DNA of 64,000 nt, from positions 1,240,001-1,304,000 of the forward strand of contig NZ_AP024883.1 in the NCBI RefSeq assembly GCF_024346955.1. Reading direction: 5' to 3'. Made by a program: the position numbers and the translations under genes. The notes beneath the pieces are model-generated. The model was given only the letters and a program-made list of their open reading frames with translations, was not told where the DNA came from and made no database searches. The number at the start of each line of letters is the position of its first letter. Within the stretch, counting starts at the first letter, position 1. Positions 16,135-26,508 of this stretch are shown here, in pieces. This stretch comes from Vibrio mangrovi. Its GTDB lineage: Bacteria > Pseudomonadota > Gammaproteobacteria > Enterobacterales > Vibrionaceae.

Positions 16135-18840
16135 ATGCCTGTAACAAATATGGCGGAACTTAATGCTCTTGTTGCTCGTGTAAAAGCTGCACAAGCGGAG
16201 TTTGCAACTTACTCTCAGGAGCAAGTCGACAAAATCTTCCGTGCAGCATCACTGGCAGCAAACCAGGCGCGTATTCCTCTGGCTCAGCAAGCTGTGGAAG
16301 AGTCTGGAATGGGGATTGTTGAAGATAAGGTTATCAAAAACCACTTCGCATCTGAGTATATCTATAACAAATACAAAGATGAGCAAACCTGTGGTGTTCT
16401 TGAAGAAGACGAGAACATGGGAACAATGACTATCGCTGAGCCTGTCGGCATTATCTGCGGTATTGTTCCAACAACAAACCCAACTTCAACAGCTATCTTT
16501 AAGTCTCTGATTTCTCTGAAAACCCGTAACGGAATTATTTTCTCTCCTCACCCACGTGCTAAAAATTCAACAAATGATGCAGCAAAACTGGTGCTTGAAG
16601 CAGCAGTTGCAGCCGGTGCACCAAAAGATATCATCGGCTGGATTGATCAGCCTTCTGTTGAATTGTCTAACGCACTGATGAAGCATGAAGGTATTGCACT
16701 GATTCTTGCAACCGGTGGCCCGGGCATGGTTAAAGCTGCATATTCTTCAGGCAAGCCTGCGATTGGTGTTGGTGCTGGTAACGTTCCTGTCGTAATCGAT
16801 GAAACTGCAGACATCAAGCGTGCGGTAGCATCAGTGCTGATGTCGAAAACTTTTGATAATGGTGTGGTGTGTGCTTCTGAGCAGGCTGTCATCGTTATGG
16901 ACGAAGTTTATGATGAAGTAAAAGAGCGTTTTGCAACTCACAAAGCTCATGTATTAAGTAAAGCTGACGCAGATAAAGTGCGTAAAGTACTGCTTATCGA
17001 TGGTGCTCTGAATGCTAAAATCGTTGGCCAGCCTGCGACAGCAATTGCAGAAATGGCGGGTGTCACTGTTCCGGCTGATACTAAAATCCTTGTGGGTGAA
17101 GGTATCGGGCAGGTTTCTTACGACGACGAGTTTGCTCACGAAAAATTATCTCCGACTCTGGGTATGTTCCGCGCTACTTCTTTTGAAAACGCGGTAGACC
17201 AGGCAGTTAAAATGGTAGAAATCGGTGGTATCGGGCATACCTCTGGTCTGTATACTAATCAGGATGTGAACAAAGATCGTATCCGTTATTTTGGTGATAG
17301 ATTAAAAACAGCTCGTATTCTGGTGAATATCCCGACAACTCATGGTGGTATCGGTGACCTGTACAACTTTAACGTTGCACCTTCTCTGACACTGGGTTGC
17401 GGTTCTTGGGGCGGAAACTCCATCTCAGAGAACGTCGGTCCTAAACACTTGATCAACAAAAAAATTGTTGCTAAGCGAGCTGAAAACATGTTGTGGCATA
17501 AATTACCTAAGTCTATCTACTTCCGTCGTGGTAGCCTTCCTATTGCACTAGGCGATCTTGAAGGTAAAAAACGTGCATTCCTGGTTACTGACCGCTTCCT
17601 GTTCAACAATGGTTATGCCGACGATGTTGTCAGCCTGCTGAAAGCACAAGGAATGGAAGTTCAGACATTCTTTGACGTTGAAGCTGATCCAACACTGTCA
17701 GTGGTAGAAAAAGGTGCGGCTCAGATGGCTAGCTACCAACCAGACGTAATTCTGGCTCTGGGTGGTGGTTCACCAATGGATGCTGCGAAAATCATGTGGG
17801 TAATGTATGAGCATCCTGAAACGCACTTCGAAGAATTAGCGATGCGCTTCATGGATATTCGTAAACGTATCTATAAATTCCCGAAAATGGGTCAGAAAGC
17901 AGATCTTGTATGTATCACTACAACTTCTGGTACCGGTTCTGAAGTGACGCCATTTGCTGTTGTTACCGATGACAAAACCGGCGCAAAATACCCGCTTGCA
18001 GATTACGAATTGACACCAAACATGGCAATCGTTGATGCCAATCTCGTGATGAACATGCCTAAGTCTCTGACCGCGTTTGGTGGTTACGATGCAGTAACTC
18101 ACGCACTGGAAGCTTATGTATCCGTTCTTGCCAATGAATACTCTGATGGTCAGGCTCTACAGGCTCTGAAGATGTTGAAAGAATATCTGCCATCAAGTTA
18201 TGCAAATGGTTCTGGTGACCCGATTGCCCGCGAAAAAGTGCACAATGCTGCAACCATTGCCGGGATTGCATTTGCGAATGCTTTCTTGGGTGTGTGTCAC
18301 TCAATGGCTCACAAAATCGGTGCTGAGTTCCACTTGCCACACGGTTTAGCTAACGCTTTGTTGATTGCTAACGTTGTTCGTTATAACGCGAATGATAACC
18401 CAACCAAACAAACTGCTTTCTCTCAATATGACCGTCCTCAGGCTCGTCGTCGTTATGCTGAGATTGCTGACCATCTGGGCTTATCTCAACCAGGTGACCG
18501 TACAGCACAGAAAATTGAGCGTCTGCTGGGTTGGTTAGAAGAGCTGAAACATGATCTTGATATCCCACTGTCAATTCAGGCGGCTGGTGTCAATGAAGCT
18601 GACTTCCGTGCAAAAGTTGATGAGCTTTCAGTTCAGGCGTTTGATGACCAGTGTACCGGAGCAAACCCTCGTTATCCTTTAATCAGTGAACTGAAAGAAG
18701 TTCTGTTGTCATCTTACTATGGCAATGCTTATGTTGAAGGTGAGACAGTTGAAGGGACAACTGTTATTAAGAAGAGAGCGGATCAGGAAGCAGCTTCTCC
18801 AAAGAAGCGGGCATCTAAAAAGGCAAAATCTGAAGCATAA
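16135..18840 (+). CDS. adhE: Bifunctional acetaldehyde-CoA/alcohol dehydrogenase
   Basis: A 901-residue fusion: N-terminal CoA-dependent aldehyde dehydrogenase (residues 1 to about 440, nucleophile Cys246 in NGVVCASEQ) and C-terminal iron-dependent alcohol dehydrogenase (about 450-870; FGGYDAVTHALEAY and CHSMAHKIGAEFHLPHG supply the iron ligands). It reduces acetyl-CoA to ethanol in two NADH steps, closing redox balance in fermentation, and forms spirosome filaments in related species. A good Shine-Dalgarno (TAGGAG) precedes ATG 16135. The last about 23 residues are a Lys/Ala-rich tail that makes it longer than the 891-residue Escherichia coli enzyme. Confidence 0.97.
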   Translation: MPVTNMAELNALVARVKAAQAEFATYSQEQVDKIFRAASLAANQARIPLAQQAVEESGMGIVEDKVIKNHFASEYIYNKYKDEQTCGVLEEDENMGTMTIAEPVGIICGIVPTTNPTSTAIFKSLISLKTRNGIIFSPHPRAKNSTNDAAKLVLEAAVAAGAPKDIIGWIDQPSVELSNALMKHEGIALILATGGPGMVKAAYSSGKPAIGVGAGNVPVVIDETADIKRAVASVLMSKTFDNGVVCASEQAVIVMDEVYDEVKERFATHKAHVLSKADADKVRKVLLIDGALNAKIVGQPATAIAEMAGVTVPADTKILVGEGIGQVSYDDEFAHEKLSPTLGMFRATSFENAVDQAVKMVEIGGIGHTSGLYTNQDVNKDRIRYFGDRLKTARILVNIPTTHGGIGDLYNFNVAPSLTLGCGSWGGNSISENVGPKHLINKKIVAKRAENMLWHKLPKSIYFRRGSLPIALGDLEGKKRAFLVTDRFLFNNGYADDVVSLLKAQGMEVQTFFDVEADPTLSVVEKGAAQMASYQPDVILALGGGSPMDAAKIMWVMYEHPETHFEELAMRFMDIRKRIYKFPKMGQKADLVCITTTSGTGSEVTPFAVVTDDKTGAKYPLADYELTPNMAIVDANLVMNMPKSLTAFGGYDAVTHALEAYVSVLANEYSDGQALQALKMLKEYLPSSYANGSGDPIAREKVHNAATIAGIAFANAFLGVCHSMAHKIGAEFHLPHGLANALLIANVVRYNANDNPTKQTAFSQYDRPQARRRYAEIADHLGLSQPGDRTAQKIERLLGWLEELKHDLDIPLSIQAAGVNEADFRAKVDELSVQAFDDQCTGANPRYPLISELKEVLLSSYYGNAYVEGETVEGTTVIKKRADQEAASPKKRASKKAKSEA

Positions 18841-18873
18841 TCGCATGTGAATTATTGTCTGTGAAGTGAAGAA

Positions 18874-18902
18874 GCCCCAACCATTGGTTGGGGTTTTTTT
18901 TA
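18874..18902 (+). terminator. Terminator of adhE
   Basis: CCCCAACC-ATT-GGTTGGGG followed by a run of T. Confidence 0.93.
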
Positions 18903-19181
18903 TGTCTGAATGATGCATTCTATATTGGTGAAATTATAAATAGACAGAGAGCGATCATGCTGTCTGCAAACACTGCAAAGCAGATTAACTTCTGTATTAA
19001 AAGAAGAGTTCCGGATGATTGTCAGCCTGTATTTAGCCATATTATTAGCCAGAGACAGGTACGTTAGACAAGGTGTCTGTATTATCCGGATACAATGCGT
19101 AAAAAGAATACGGTGAGGTGCTCTGTCAGAATGGATTCAGGCTCTGTTTTTTCACTAAAAGGCCTGTGATGGTTTCGCACC
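18903..19181. other. Gene-free spacer between adhE and the convergent sulP
   Basis: About 280 bases between the adhE terminator and the sulP terminator. A 36-codon frame from 18957 lacks a ribosome site and is not convincing. I see no RNA gene. Confidence 0.5.
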
Positions 19182-19229
19182 AAATAAAAATGCCGTCGTT
19201 CTATATTTCTGTATAGAACCGACGGCATC
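19182..19229 (-). terminator. Terminator of the second sulP gene
   Basis: On the minus strand ATGCCGTCGGTTCTATA pairs with TATAGAACGACGGCAT (one bulged base), followed by TTTTTATTT. Confidence 0.9.
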
Positions 19230-19252
19230 TACCTTTTTATAGCAGCGGTTTT

Positions 19253-20812
19253 CTAACCGGCCAGTACATCGGTAGCGACTTTATAAGTCGGGTCCTCTTT
19301 GACATTAATTTCTATCAGGCTACCCGCTTTATGGAGTAGTTTGCGGCAATCCTGACTCAGGTGGCGCAAGTGGAGGGTTTTTCCAACCATTGCATAACGT
19401 TCTGCAAGTGTCTCAATTGCATCAATTGCTGAGTGATCGGTAACCCGGGATTGAGCGAAATCAACGATGACATGTTCAGGATCCTGGTGTGCATCAAACA
19501 GCTCCAGAAAGTTTGCCACGGAGCCAAAGAAGATTGGACCATGGATTTGATACTCTTTCGAACCGTCTTCGTTTTCACGGCTGGTCGCATAAATGTGTTT
19601 TGCATGATCCCATGCAAACATCAGTGCCGAGGTGATCACACCTACAGCAACAGCGATTGCCAGATCAGTGAATACGGTTACGATTGTGACAAGAATAATG
19701 ACAAAGAAATCCTTCTTCGGAACTTTTCTGGCCAGCTTGAAGGTTGCCCACTCAAACGTACCAATGACAACCATGAACATTACACCGACAAGTGCGGCTA
19801 ACGGAATCATTTCGATCAGCGATGAAGTAAACAGGATAAAGCACAGCAACATTACTGCTGCAACAATACCAGACAGGCGTCCTCGTCCTCCTGAGTTGAC
19901 GTTAATCATCGACTGACCGATCATTGCACATCCACCCATCGCACCAAAGAATGAACAGGTGACGTTTGCCAGACCCTGACCCATACATTCACGATTTGAC
20001 TGACCCCGTGAGTTAGTCATCTCATCCAGCACTGTTAGTGTTAACAGTGATTCAATTAGCCCAACAGCTGCAAGAATGATGGAGTAGGGTAGGATGATTT
20101 TCAGTGTTTCAAGTGTAAAGGGTACATCCGGAATTGAAAATGAAGGAAGTGTACCTGCAAGAGTTGCAGTTTCATCACCTGACATTGTACGAAGGAAGTC
20201 AACAACAGTTCGGGTATCTAAATCGAGTCCCTGAACCAGTAAAGTCATCACAATGATTGCAGCCAGAGAAGAAGGTACGGCTGTGGTTATCTTTGGCAGA
20301 AAATAGATAATTGCCATGGTTAAAGCAACAAGTCCTAACATCAGTAACATTTGATCGTAAGGTAACCAGGTTAAAACGCCATCCAGAGATGGAACTTTAA
20401 ATTGGCCCAACTGAGCAAGAAATATCACGATGGCTAATCCGTTAACGAAACCGATCATGACTGGATGAGGGACAATACGGATGAATTTTCCGAGTTTGAA
20501 TAAACCAGCTCCGATTTGGAGGATTCCCGCCAGCAGAATAGCGGCAAAAAGATAAGAGATACCGTGCCCGGAGACCAGGCTAACCATGACGACAGCCATT
20601 GCGCCGGTCGCACCGGAGATCATCCCGGGGCGTCCGCCAAAAATAGCGGTAATAAGACCGACAATGAATGCGGCATAAAGGCCAACCATTGGATCGACAC
20701 CAGCTACAAATGCAAAAGCAACGGCTTCCGGAACCAGGGCTAAAGCGACGGTCAGTCCCGAAAGGACATCATTTTTAATCGAATATGTTGATTGATTTGG
20801 AAATTCAAGCAT
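19253..20812 (-). CDS. SulP-family inorganic anion transporter with STAS domain
   Basis: A 519-residue inner-membrane transporter. The first helices (SGLTVALALVPEAVAFAFVAGVDPMVGLYAAF) and GATGAMAVVMVSLV are SulP hallmarks; a shortened STAS domain starts near residue 400 (GPIFFGSVANFLELFD...VIVDFAQSRVTDHSAIDAIETL). This compact form is widespread in marine bacteria and some members carry bicarbonate or sulfate; the substrate cannot be read here. It is only distantly similar to the first SulP protein in the window, so the two are not a recent duplication. A promoter with 17-base spacing lies upstream and a strong terminator follows. Confidence 0.88.
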   Translation of the reverse strand: MLEFPNQSTYSIKNDVLSGLTVALALVPEAVAFAFVAGVDPMVGLYAAFIVGLITAIFGGRPGMISGATGAMAVVMVSLVSGHGISYLFAAILLAGILQIGAGLFKLGKFIRIVPHPVMIGFVNGLAIVIFLAQLGQFKVPSLDGVLTWLPYDQMLLMLGLVALTMAIIYFLPKITTAVPSSLAAIIVMTLLVQGLDLDTRTVVDFLRTMSGDETATLAGTLPSFSIPDVPFTLETLKIILPYSIILAAVGLIESLLTLTVLDEMTNSRGQSNRECMGQGLANVTCSFFGAMGGCAMIGQSMINVNSGGRGRLSGIVAAVMLLCFILFTSSLIEMIPLAALVGVMFMVVIGTFEWATFKLARKVPKKDFFVIILVTIVTVFTDLAIAVAVGVITSALMFAWDHAKHIYATSRENEDGSKEYQIHGPIFFGSVANFLELFDAHQDPEHVIVDFAQSRVTDHSAIDAIETLAERYAMVGKTLHLRHLSQDCRKLLHKAGSLIEINVKEDPTYKVATDVLAG

Positions 20813-20991
20813 GAGTGTTACTGTTTTCTGTTAATGACTGAACAAAAACCGATATAGCTCTCTTGTTTGATTCAAATATCAATAAACAAGCAATATGAAC
20901 TAAGTACTTCGGATTAACGTATTTCCAAGTTTTCTCATGACTAAAAGAAAGAAGTTCTGTCGTGTGAAGTGACTTGGGTACAAGTTGGCGA

Positions 20992-21020
20992 ATGCTACAG
21001 AAAAGTGTGATTAAGGTCAA
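20992..21020 (-). promoter_or_regulatory. Promoter of the second sulP gene
   Basis: On the minus strand TTGACC, 17 bases, TAGCAT; the predicted transcript would have a leader of about 170 bases before ATG 20812. Confidence 0.5.
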
Positions 21021-21063
21021 CTCGCCCGGTGACAAGCTGACCTGACTGCTTTTGTTACGTTAC

Positions 21064-21095
21064 AAAAAAAGAGCTGCGTAATGGCAGCTCTTTTT
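21064..21095 (-). terminator. Terminator of rne (symmetric)
   Basis: AAAAAGAGCTGC / GCAGCTCTTTTT with a six-base loop, 27 bases after the rne stop. Because A and T runs flank both sides it could work in either direction. Confidence 0.9.
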
Positions 21096-21121
21096 ACATC
21101 AAAGTTTACTCAATAATAGTA

Positions 21122-24100
21122 TCAAAGTACCTGAGGCGGTTTCGCCATCGCTGAACTTGCATGATTTGTTGCAGCCTGACTACCGGCTCCTCTTGGCTGA
21201 TAGCGTTCTTCCCGTAGCGGTGCAGCTTCTAAGATTACTTGCATCAGTTCACCACTTCCGGGCGCCTTCGCCATAGGGGACGAAGAATGCCCTTTGACAA
21301 CAGTGACTGTGTCAGTTGTCGTTGGAGATTGCTCCTCTGCCTGACTCTCCTGAGCTGGAGTTATGTCGTTCAGAGGTGTCTTCTGAATGACTTCCTGAGA
21401 TTCAATCCCGGCAGTTGTTGTTTCAGTCTCAGTAACTGGCTCAACTACAGAGGGCTGTTGTTCCGCATTAATATTCTCCACAGTTTTATTATCAATAACT
21501 TCAGGAGTTGCAGTTACAGTTTCTGCTACTGGTTTACTTTCAACGACGGGTTGAGCGACTTCTTCACTGACGGGCGATGTTGCTATAGTTGCTGCTGTAC
21601 GAACGATGACCTTGCCCATTGCCATTTCCGGGAATGCCACACCGCTCAATGGCACTTGTGCCTCTTGGTTCGCTGGCGTTTCGTTCTGCGTTGCCTGAGG
21701 CTGGGCTTTTTTCACCAAACCGTAACTTGGCATAACTTTACCCATTGCCATTTCAGGAGACGCGACACCACCTTTCCGCAAGCGGAATGGATTAGGTCTG
21801 CGATCCCGCCCTCTGCGACGACGTTGTCCGTTTGCCCGCAAATGACGAGGAGAACGGCGACTACGGCGCTGCTTCGGTTCTTCTGCATTAGCAACATCGT
21901 TATCTGCTTCAGTGACAGTACCGGTCTGTTGCGCTTCTGCTGTTGGTACCTGAGCTTGTAATGACTCAGTCACAGTATCGCTGGCTTCTGTTGCAATCTC
22001 GGGATTATTACTTGTCCCATCCACAGTCGACTGGGACTGAACCCGAATCTGTTTTGTGAGTTTGCGACGCTGGCGGCGCTCTTTGGCAACGACTGCCTTC
22101 TCTTGTGCTTCTTCTTTTTTCACTTCGGATGCTTTTTCAACCTGTGTGGCATCCTGAGTGATTTTCTGTTCTTCTTCAGCGAGTTTTGCCGCGGAGGTTT
22201 TATCCTGAGAACCGCGCTTTTCCTGTTTAGGTCTACGGTTCTTCGGTTTCTTCTCATCAGAAGATTGTTGCTTCGTATCAGCCACATCCGTTTTATCGGA
22301 TTTTGTTTTAGTCTCCTGAGACTGCTGACGGGACCGTTTCCGCTGTTCGTTGTTCCGGTCACGGGAACGACGTGGCTTTCTGTTACTGTCAGAGCGCTGT
22401 TGTTCCTGCTCTGATGTTTCTGTGCGAGTGACGGTTTTTGCAGAGGAATCACTATCTGAAGCCGAATCAGAGAAGAGGTTTGCCAGTCCTTTTACGAAGC
22501 GGCTGAATAACCCTGGCTTAGACTCTTGTGGTTCACTCTTCGGTTGCTCCTGAGTCGCTTTTTGCTGTGGTTGCGGTGCAGATGTCGCTGGTGCAGCAAA
22601 GCCTTTTAACACCGGCTCTTCGATCCGTCTTTGTTTCGTCTCGGTCTCTACAATTTCTTTACCGTCAACTTCGCGGAAGCTTTCCAGACGTTTCGGTACA
22701 AGGTAAGAAAGGATTTCCTGCTCTTCACCTTCTCTGACGCGAATAACCTCAAAATGAGGTGTTTCCATATCAGAATTTGGCACAATCGTAATTTTTACAT
22801 CCTGAATACGTTCGATGTGATTGATCGAGCGACGTTTTTCGTTCAGTAGATAGGATGCGATCGGAACAGGGACAACTGCCAGAACCTGAGAGGTGTTATC
22901 TTTCAGGGCTTCTTCTTCAACTAAACGCAGTACGGAGAGTGCCAGTGATTCATTATCGCGGACGACACCGGTACCTGAACAACGAGGACAGATGTGATGG
23001 CTTGCTTCGGCCAGAGACGGGCTCAGACGTTGCCGTGACATTTCAAGCAGTCCAAATCTGGATATTCTGCCAATCTGCACCCGGGCACGGTCAACACGAA
23101 CCGCTTCACGAAGTTTGTTTTCAACTTCACGTTGATGGCGAACCGGAGTCATATCGATAAAATCGATAACCACTAAGCCACCTAAATCCCGTAAACGTAA
23201 CTGTCTGGCGATCTCTTCTGCCGCTTCCAGATTGGTATTGAGAGCTGTTTCTTCAATATCTCCGCCTTTGGTTGCCCGGGCAGAGTTAATGTCGATGGAA
23301 GTCAGTGCTTCAGTGGGATCAATTACAATCGAGCCACCGGAAGGTAAACGGACTTCACGCTGGAATGCGGATTCGATCTGGCTTTCTATCTGGTAATGGC
23401 TAAACAGCGGGACTTCACCTTCGTACTTCTTCACCCGATTGATAAAATCAGGGCGGACAAGACGAATATGTTCAAGTGCACGTTCGTAAATTGTATTACT
23501 GTCGATTAGGATTTCGCCGATATCACGACGCAGATAGTCACGGATAGCCCGTGCAATGACATTACTTTCCTGATGAATCAGAAACGGTGCCGGATTAGAA
23601 TCGGAGGCCTGTTTAATGGCATTCCAGTGATTAAGCAGAACGTTGAGATCCCACTCTAATTCTTCAGCACTTTTGCCAACACCAGCGGTCCGGACAATGA
23701 GTCCCATTCCCTGAGGAAGTTCAAGTGTACTGAGGGCTTCTTTCAGCTCAGTCCGTTCATTCCCTTCAATACGACGGGAAATCCCACCGGCACGGGGGTT
23801 ATTTGGCATCAGAACCAGATAACTGCCCGCCAGAGAGACGAAAGTTGTCAGGGCTGCACCTTTACTACCTCGTTCTTCTTTTTCGATTTGGACGATAACT
23901 TCCTGGCCTTCGCTCAGGACTTCCTTAATACTGGGTCGTCCCTGATAAGTATATCCGGCCGGGAAATATTCTTTCGCAACTTCCTTTAATGGCAGGAATC
24001 CGTGTCTTTCTGCTCCATAATCAACAAAGGCAGCTTCCAGACTTGGTTCAACTCTTGTGATTTTGCCTTTGTAAATATTCGCTTTTTTAGACTCGTATCC

Positions 24101-24196
24101 GGGGCTTTCTATATCCAGATCAAAAAGTCGCTGGCCGTCGACCAGCGCGACACGCAACTCTTCTTTTTGAGTTGCGTTAATTAACATTCTTTTCAT
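21122..24196 (-). CDS. rne: Ribonuclease E
   Basis: A 1024-residue endoribonuclease, the core of the RNA degradosome and the main mRNA decay and rRNA/tRNA processing enzyme. Order: S1 domain (about 37-125, IYKGKITRVEPSLEAAFVDYG), 5'-sensor/RNase H region, catalytic Asp residues in LTSIDINSARAT and VVIDFIDMTP, and the zinc link CPRCSGTG that joins dimers. From about residue 530 the tail is disordered and rich in Gln, Arg and Lys (arginine-rich RNA-binding blocks, RRSRRSPRHLRANGQRRRR), as in all type I enzymes. The tail carries PEMAMGKV twice and SSxMAKxP twice near the end. It is divergent from rluC as in enterobacteria. Confidence 0.97.
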   Translation of the reverse strand: MKRMLINATQKEELRVALVDGQRLFDLDIESPGYESKKANIYKGKITRVEPSLEAAFVDYGAERHGFLPLKEVAKEYFPAGYTYQGRPSIKEVLSEGQEVIVQIEKEERGSKGAALTTFVSLAGSYLVLMPNNPRAGGISRRIEGNERTELKEALSTLELPQGMGLIVRTAGVGKSAEELEWDLNVLLNHWNAIKQASDSNPAPFLIHQESNVIARAIRDYLRRDIGEILIDSNTIYERALEHIRLVRPDFINRVKKYEGEVPLFSHYQIESQIESAFQREVRLPSGGSIVIDPTEALTSIDINSARATKGGDIEETALNTNLEAAEEIARQLRLRDLGGLVVIDFIDMTPVRHQREVENKLREAVRVDRARVQIGRISRFGLLEMSRQRLSPSLAEASHHICPRCSGTGVVRDNESLALSVLRLVEEEALKDNTSQVLAVVPVPIASYLLNEKRRSINHIERIQDVKITIVPNSDMETPHFEVIRVREGEEQEILSYLVPKRLESFREVDGKEIVETETKQRRIEEPVLKGFAAPATSAPQPQQKATQEQPKSEPQESKPGLFSRFVKGLANLFSDSASDSDSSAKTVTRTETSEQEQQRSDSNRKPRRSRDRNNEQRKRSRQQSQETKTKSDKTDVADTKQQSSDEKKPKNRRPKQEKRGSQDKTSAAKLAEEEQKITQDATQVEKASEVKKEEAQEKAVVAKERRQRRKLTKQIRVQSQSTVDGTSNNPEIATEASDTVTESLQAQVPTAEAQQTGTVTEADNDVANAEEPKQRRSRRSPRHLRANGQRRRRGRDRRPNPFRLRKGGVASPEMAMGKVMPSYGLVKKAQPQATQNETPANQEAQVPLSGVAFPEMAMGKVIVRTAATIATSPVSEEVAQPVVESKPVAETVTATPEVIDNKTVENINAEQQPSVVEPVTETETTTAGIESQEVIQKTPLNDITPAQESQAEEQSPTTTDTVTVVKGHSSSPMAKAPGSGELMQVILEAAPLREERYQPRGAGSQAATNHASSAMAKPPQVL

Positions 24197-24851
24197 TTAA
24201 AAATCTCGTTGTATTTCTTTTGTTTTGATTATTTGTTGCTCTTACTGTTTGTATTTCGTCTTCACGGTGCCTGATCCCATGGCTTTTTGTTGCAGCCTCT
24301 CGGCTGGAAGGGACGCTCAAAAAGGCACTTCAGTTCTCACCACCTGATTATATATTAGTGATGAGCCGCGTGTGCGGTAAGTACTCAACATGAATGACGA
24401 TGAGTAGAACAATAAGAAATTATGGTCATGTCTGTCTTACGCCACCTGCAGCATACAAAGAACCATAAGTTTCTACCCAAAATTGCTCGAAACATGGCGT
24501 CATGAGTTAAATTATCGCCAGTTTGCCTATTGCAGCTATGAACTATAGCAGTGGCTACGTATTTCAGCAATCTGCTTTATAAAAAATAAGTCTAAAAAAG
24601 CAGGGCTCATAAGTCATGATTATTTACTAATCCGCTGTTTTTGCATACTTTGGTGGTGAGTCTGGGGGATAACAGCGGGAATCCTAAAATATTTATAGCT
24701 AGGATATAACGCATCAAGATAGTATGATGCGCGTTTTTAAACCGATGTCGGCTTTAAATGAATCTTTCTGCATAATTAAAGTGCCGTTTTTACCGAAGCA
24801 CTTGATAAGCACGTTTTTACACACAGCTTCATACATAACCTCGATAAACAA
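24197..24851. promoter_or_regulatory. rne 5' leader and rne/rluC divergent region
   Basis: 655 bases between the divergent rne and rluC starts. In enterobacteria the rne message has a leader of several hundred bases whose hairpins let RNase E control its own mRNA; the size here allows the same. On the minus strand a GNRA-capped hairpin CAGCC-GAGA-GGCTG (plus coordinates 24293-24306) lies about 97 bases before the rne start. I cannot map the promoters with confidence. Confidence 0.5.
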
Positions 24852-25811
24852 ATGAGTGAAATTAGAACACAAGTTCAGCTTGTCAGCATTGATGAAGATA
24901 TGGCCGGACAGCGAATCGATAATTTTCTGCGTAATAAACTGAAGGATATTCCTAAAAGTGTTGTTTATCGCATTCTGCGTAAAGGTGAAGTTCGCGTTAA
25001 CAAAAAGCGGATAAAGCCCGAATATAAATTACAGCCCGGAGATATTATCCGAATTCCGCCAGTGACACTGCCACAGAGTGATACTGTAGCAGAGCCTTTG
25101 AGCACGAAACTGGAGAAAGTATCTGAACTGGAGCAGTGTATCTTGTTTGAAGATGATCACTTGCTAGTGTTGAATAAACCTTCCGGGACGGCAGTGCATG
25201 GAGGAAGTGGGTTAAAGTTTGGTGCGATAGAAGCGTTACGTGCTCTTCGACCCCAGGCGCGCTTCCTTGAGTTGGTTCACCGGATTGACAGAGACACCTC
25301 CGGGATTTTGTTAGTTGCTAAAAAACGCTCGGCGCTCCGGCATCTGCAAGCTCAGTTTCGGGAGAAAACAGTTCAGAAGTATTACAATGCTCTGGTTATG
25401 GGAACATGGGATACAAAATGCCGGAAAATTAATGCTCCACTGCTGAAAAATGAAGTGAACAGCATTGTTCGGGTAAATCCTCAGGGAAAAGCTTCGGAGA
25501 CCCGGTTTAAAATTATCGAATCATTTTCTCAGGCAACATTGATTCAGGCGAGTCCTGTGACTGGACGTACTCATCAGATCCGGGTCCATACTCAGTATGC
25601 AGGACATCCGATTGCCTGGGATGATCGGTATGGCGATCCCCGTTTCGATGCATATACGGGGAAATTAGGTCTGAACCGACTTTTTTTGCATGCGGCTCAG
25701 ATTCGGTTTATTCATCCGGCGAGTGGGGAATCGATGGAAATATTGGCGCCGATGGAACAGAAACTTGAAATGGTACTGGCAAAATTGCGTTCAGATCTTA
25801 CCAGCTCCTGA
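24852..25811 (+). CDS. rluC: 23S rRNA pseudouridine synthase RluC
   Basis: A 319-residue enzyme: N-terminal S4 RNA-binding domain (about 18-80, RIDNFLRNKLKDIPKSVVYRILRKG) and RluA-type catalytic domain with the HRIDRDTSG motif carrying the catalytic Asp and a later TGRTHQIRVH motif. RluC makes pseudouridines 955, 2504 and 2580 of 23S rRNA in Escherichia coli (319 residues there too). Divergence from rne and the neighbouring maf/yceD block match the enterobacterial order, which separates it from RluD. Confidence 0.94.
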   Translation: MSEIRTQVQLVSIDEDMAGQRIDNFLRNKLKDIPKSVVYRILRKGEVRVNKKRIKPEYKLQPGDIIRIPPVTLPQSDTVAEPLSTKLEKVSELEQCILFEDDHLLVLNKPSGTAVHGGSGLKFGAIEALRALRPQARFLELVHRIDRDTSGILLVAKKRSALRHLQAQFREKTVQKYYNALVMGTWDTKCRKINAPLLKNEVNSIVRVNPQGKASETRFKIIESFSQATLIQASPVTGRTHQIRVHTQYAGHPIAWDDRYGDPRFDAYTGKLGLNRLFLHAAQIRFIHPASGESMEILAPMEQKLEMVLAKLRSDLTSS

Positions 25812-25813
25812 AT

Positions 25814-26395
25814 TCAGAGGACAGCCATACCTTCAGCCTCCAGCATATCAATCAATCTGATAAGCGGGAGTCCTATCAGTGCATTGGGATCGTCACCTTC
25901 CAGGCGTTCAAATAAAGCGATCCCAAGTCCTTCACTTTTAAAACTGCCGGCACAGTCGAGCGGTTGTTCTCTATCGACATAATGCTCGATCTGTTTTTGG
26001 CTCAGCAGGCGAAAATGGACGTGAAATTGGTCAACAGTACATTGACAGGTTTTTGTTACGTTGTTGTATACCGCCAGACCGGTATAGAAAGTAATGTTCT
26101 TGCCCGCCTGAGACATCAGCTGTCTGACTGCCTGCTCTTTATTATGCGGTTTTCCGATGATTTGCCCCTGAATAACACACACCTGATCTGAGCCGATGAT
26201 CAGGCTGGGTTTTTCCTGCGGGCAGCTTTGTGCTTTCAGTTGTGCTAACCGCTGAACGAGATCTTGCGGCGATTCACCCGGATATGGTGTTTCATCACAC
26301 TGAGGAGATGCAGTAATAAAAGGTATGGCTATTTTTTCTAACAGTTGGCGTCGGTAATCTGATGTTGATGCTAAAACAAGCTGGTAATGACTCAT
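25814..26395 (-). CDS. yceF: Maf-family nucleotide pyrophosphatase YceF
   Basis: A 193-residue Maf-like pyrophosphatase. LVLASTSDYRRQLLEKI is the family start, IIGSDQV and CAGSFKSEGLGIALFERLEGDDPNALIGLPL hold the active-site residues. The YceF subgroup hydrolyses 7-methyl-GTP. It is convergent with rluC, with only 2 bases between the two stop codons, and divergent from yceD. The ribosome site before 26395 is weak but the start matches the family. Confidence 0.92.
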   Translation of the reverse strand: MSHYQLVLASTSDYRRQLLEKIAIPFITASPQCDETPYPGESPQDLVQRLAQLKAQSCPQEKPSLIIGSDQVCVIQGQIIGKPHNKEQAVRQLMSQAGKNITFYTGLAVYNNVTKTCQCTVDQFHVHFRLLSQKQIEHYVDREQPLDCAGSFKSEGLGIALFERLEGDDPNALIGLPLIRLIDMLEAEGMAVL

Positions 26396-26508
26396 CTGGA
26401 TATTTCATGAATTCTCTGGTGTTGTGACGAGAATATATGATAATGGTGCGGAGATCACCGTAAGTGGATCGGAATGGCGAAAAAAAGATAACTTTTTTCC
26501 CTTTTTCT

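Noticed and set aside
18957..19070. 36-codon frame between adhE and sulP
   Set aside because: No Shine-Dalgarno and no recognisable property.
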